8,132 bases of DNA from Chitinophagaceae bacterium (GTDB taxonomy: Bacteria > Bacteroidota > Bacteroidia > Chitinophagales > Chitinophagaceae). Made by a program: the position numbers and the translations under genes. Below the pieces are notes generated by a model. It ran no database searches. It was not told the origin of the DNA and worked only from the letters and a program-made list of their open reading frames with translations. Location of the stretch: contig JACVCQ010000090.1 of assembly GCA_016741945.1 (NCBI GenBank), forward strand, positions 1 to 8,132, given 5' to 3'. Shown here in pieces: positions 6,954-8,132 of the stretch; positions within the stretch are counted from its first letter, which is position 1, and each line of letters starts with the position of its first letter.

Positions 6954-8132
6954 TTAAAACAGTTTTTTCAAAAAATTCATAATGGTAAGATCATTGAACC
7001 AAATCAGCACAAAAATCACCATCACCATGACCATCACGAGAATATAATTGCCAACTTGTCCACTTTGTAATAACCTCAGCTGTCTGGATCCATAACCCAC
7101 CAGTTTACCAACACCATTCACCACCCCATCAATAATATTCTTTTCCAGAATATTTTTAAAGAAGACCGACAATACGTGTAATGGTTTTACAATAACAGTA
7201 TCGTATAACTCATCTACATACCATTTATTTTCTAGCACTTTTGCTACTCCAGTATTTTCATCACCAACACCGGTAGCTTTTTTAAACTTAGTAATTGCAA
7301 ATAAGATAATTCCAATAATCAACGCAGTAGAAACACCCATCATAATATATTCTTGTGTATGGGTGAGATGATGTGCATGTACTAATTTATTAGATTCTGC
7401 GAATATCGGAGCTAGAAAATGTTCGAGGCTATGTGCATTTGATGCAAACACTTCTGGAATTCCTACAAAACCTCCGAATACTGACAATACTGCTAATACA
7501 ATCAAAGGAATGGTCATTGCAGCCGGGCTTTCATGCAAGTGATGTTCTTGTTCATGTGTGCCTCTGAATGATCCAAGGAAAGTAAGGCTGTATAAACGGA
7601 ACATATAAAATGCTGTCATCAAGGCCCCACCTAATCCAATATAATAATAAACCGGATTGGCACTGTAAGCAGCCATTAGGATTTCATCTTTCGAGAAAAA
7701 TCCTGAGAAAGGAGGAATTCCTGCAATAGCTAAACAAGCCAATAAGAAAGTAAGATGTGTAATAGGCATATGTTTTTTTAATCCACCCATTCTTCTAATA
7801 TCTTGCTCATGATGCATGGCATGTATCACAGATCCTGCGCCTAAGAATAACAATGCTTTAAAAAAAGCATGTGTCATCACATGGAATACTGCGCCCGTAT
7901 ATGCTCCTACTCCCAACCCTAAAAACATATAACCTAATTGACTTACTGTTGAATAAGCCAATACTTTTTTGATATCATTTTGCTTCAATGCAATAGTTGC
8001 TGCAAAAATTGCCGTAGCCAACCCTGTAATTGCAACTAATGTCTGAGAAACATGCGACATCGTATATAGAATATTACTACGCGCAATCATATAGATACCT
8101 GCAGTAACCATGGTAGCAGCGTGGATCAGTGC
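6954..8132 (-). CDS. nuoL: NADH-quinone oxidoreductase subunit L, 5' partial (C-terminal 392 residues)
   Basis: The frame runs open through the right edge: residues ALIHAAT precede the internal Met coded at 8109-8111, so that Met is not the start. By motif alignment with E. coli NuoL about 250 N-terminal residues are missing. Visible parts include His4 (E. coli His254) in ALIHAATMVTAG, QNDIKKVLAYSTVSQLGYMF, His88/Lys92 in MTHAFFKALLFLGAGSVIHA (E. coli His338/Lys342), and FSKDEILM with Lys148-Asp149 (E. coli Lys399-Asp400). Beyond the antiporter core are two histidine-rich loops (HEQEHHLHE; HAHHLTHTQEY), the NKWYVDELYD motif, and the long amphipathic lateral helix (about residues 305-360) ending in TM16 (VGNYILVMVMVMVIFVLIWF). 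The lateral helix is specific to NuoL and separates it from Mrp-type antiporters. This subunit is the distal proton pump of complex I. nuoM follows after 25 bases. Confidence 0.97.
   Translation of the reverse strand, partial: ALIHAATMVTAGIYMIARSNILYTMSHVSQTLVAITGLATAIFAATIALKQNDIKKVLAYSTVSQLGYMFLGLGVGAYTGAVFHVMTHAFFKALLFLGAGSVIHAMHHEQDIRRMGGLKKHMPITHLTFLLACLAIAGIPPFSGFFSKDEILMAAYSANPVYYYIGLGGALMTAFYMFRLYSLTFLGSFRGTHEQEHHLHESPAAMTIPLIVLAVLSVFGGFVGIPEVFASNAHSLEHFLAPIFAESNKLVHAHHLTHTQEYIMMGVSTALIIGIILFAITKFKKATGVGDENTGVAKVLENKWYVDELYDTVIVKPLHVLSVFFKNILEKNIIDGVVNGVGKLVGYGSRQLRLLQSGQVGNYILVMVMVMVIFVLIWFNDLTIMNFLKKLF

Noticed and set aside
7015..7038. Four near-tandem six-base units (ATCACC-type) in nuoL
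   Set aside because: They code for the alternating Val/Met stretch of the last transmembrane helix; a few codon repeats in a hydrophobic helix are expected by composition.
7350..7575. Histidine-rich loops in NuoL as a possible metal-binding site
   Set aside because: Histidine-rich loops in this part of NuoL are familiar from other Bacteroidota sequences, and no defined metal-site geometry can be read from them.
8109..8111. ATG as nuoL start
   Set aside because: Codons upstream read ALIHAAT, the conserved NuoL core, so this Met is internal and the gene continues past the right edge.
4014..8132. Mrp-type Na+/H+ antiporter cluster or hydrogenase membrane arm instead of complex I
   Set aside because: The L-M-N order, the NuoL lateral helix with TM16, and NuoN-specific motifs with Lys at the TM12 position fit complex I.
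1..8132. Mobile element, CRISPR array, tRNA or defence system
   Set aside because: No transposase, integrase, regularly spaced repeats, tRNA-like folds or defence genes were seen; the window is densely packed with ordinary genes.

Overview
The window looks like ordinary chromosome from a member of the Bacteroidota, most likely a Chitinophagaceae-like or Sphingobacteriia-like lineage. Four things point there: AT-rich DNA, A-rich stretches rather than Shine-Dalgarno sequences before start codons, a secreted protein with a type IX secretion (T9SS) C-terminal sorting domain, and a carboxypeptidase-regulatory-like (CarboxypepD_reg-like) protein of a kind common in this phylum. The lineage below phylum is inference. 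There are six protein genes and no RNA genes, CRISPR arrays, insertion sequences or prophage signs. Nearly all of the DNA is coding, and the longest gap is about 96 bases.

Left part, plus strand (1-2651). The window opens inside a large secreted multidomain protein: a GEVED module, a CARDB-like module, Ig-like modules and a T9SS type A tail. Its real start lies off the left edge. It ends at a very strong hairpin (1842-1886), a perfect 21-bp stem that looks like an intrinsic terminator. A 240-residue secreted or periplasmic protein follows. It has a signal peptide, a CarboxypepD_reg-like beta domain and a helical C-terminal half of unknown role.

Right part, minus strand (2654-8132). Read in transcription order, this holds the end of the respiratory complex I operon: nuoL (5' end off the right edge), nuoM and nuoN. 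These are the three antiporter-like proton-pumping membrane subunits. A MacB/FtsX-type ABC transporter permease follows on the same strand, 76-77 bases after nuoN. Key charged residues of the proton channels are present in all three Nuo subunits, so the operon appears functional. The permease has no ATPase partner in the window. It converges with the CarboxypepD_reg-like gene with only two bases between the stop codons.

The noncoding signals are the most notable content. They are the perfect terminator palindrome, a pair of abutting hairpins between nuoM and nuoN that reaches to four bases before the nuoN start codon, and a small inverted repeat around a possible promoter element before the permease. 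I found no convincing undescribed system here. The hairpin pair is the best target for follow-up.
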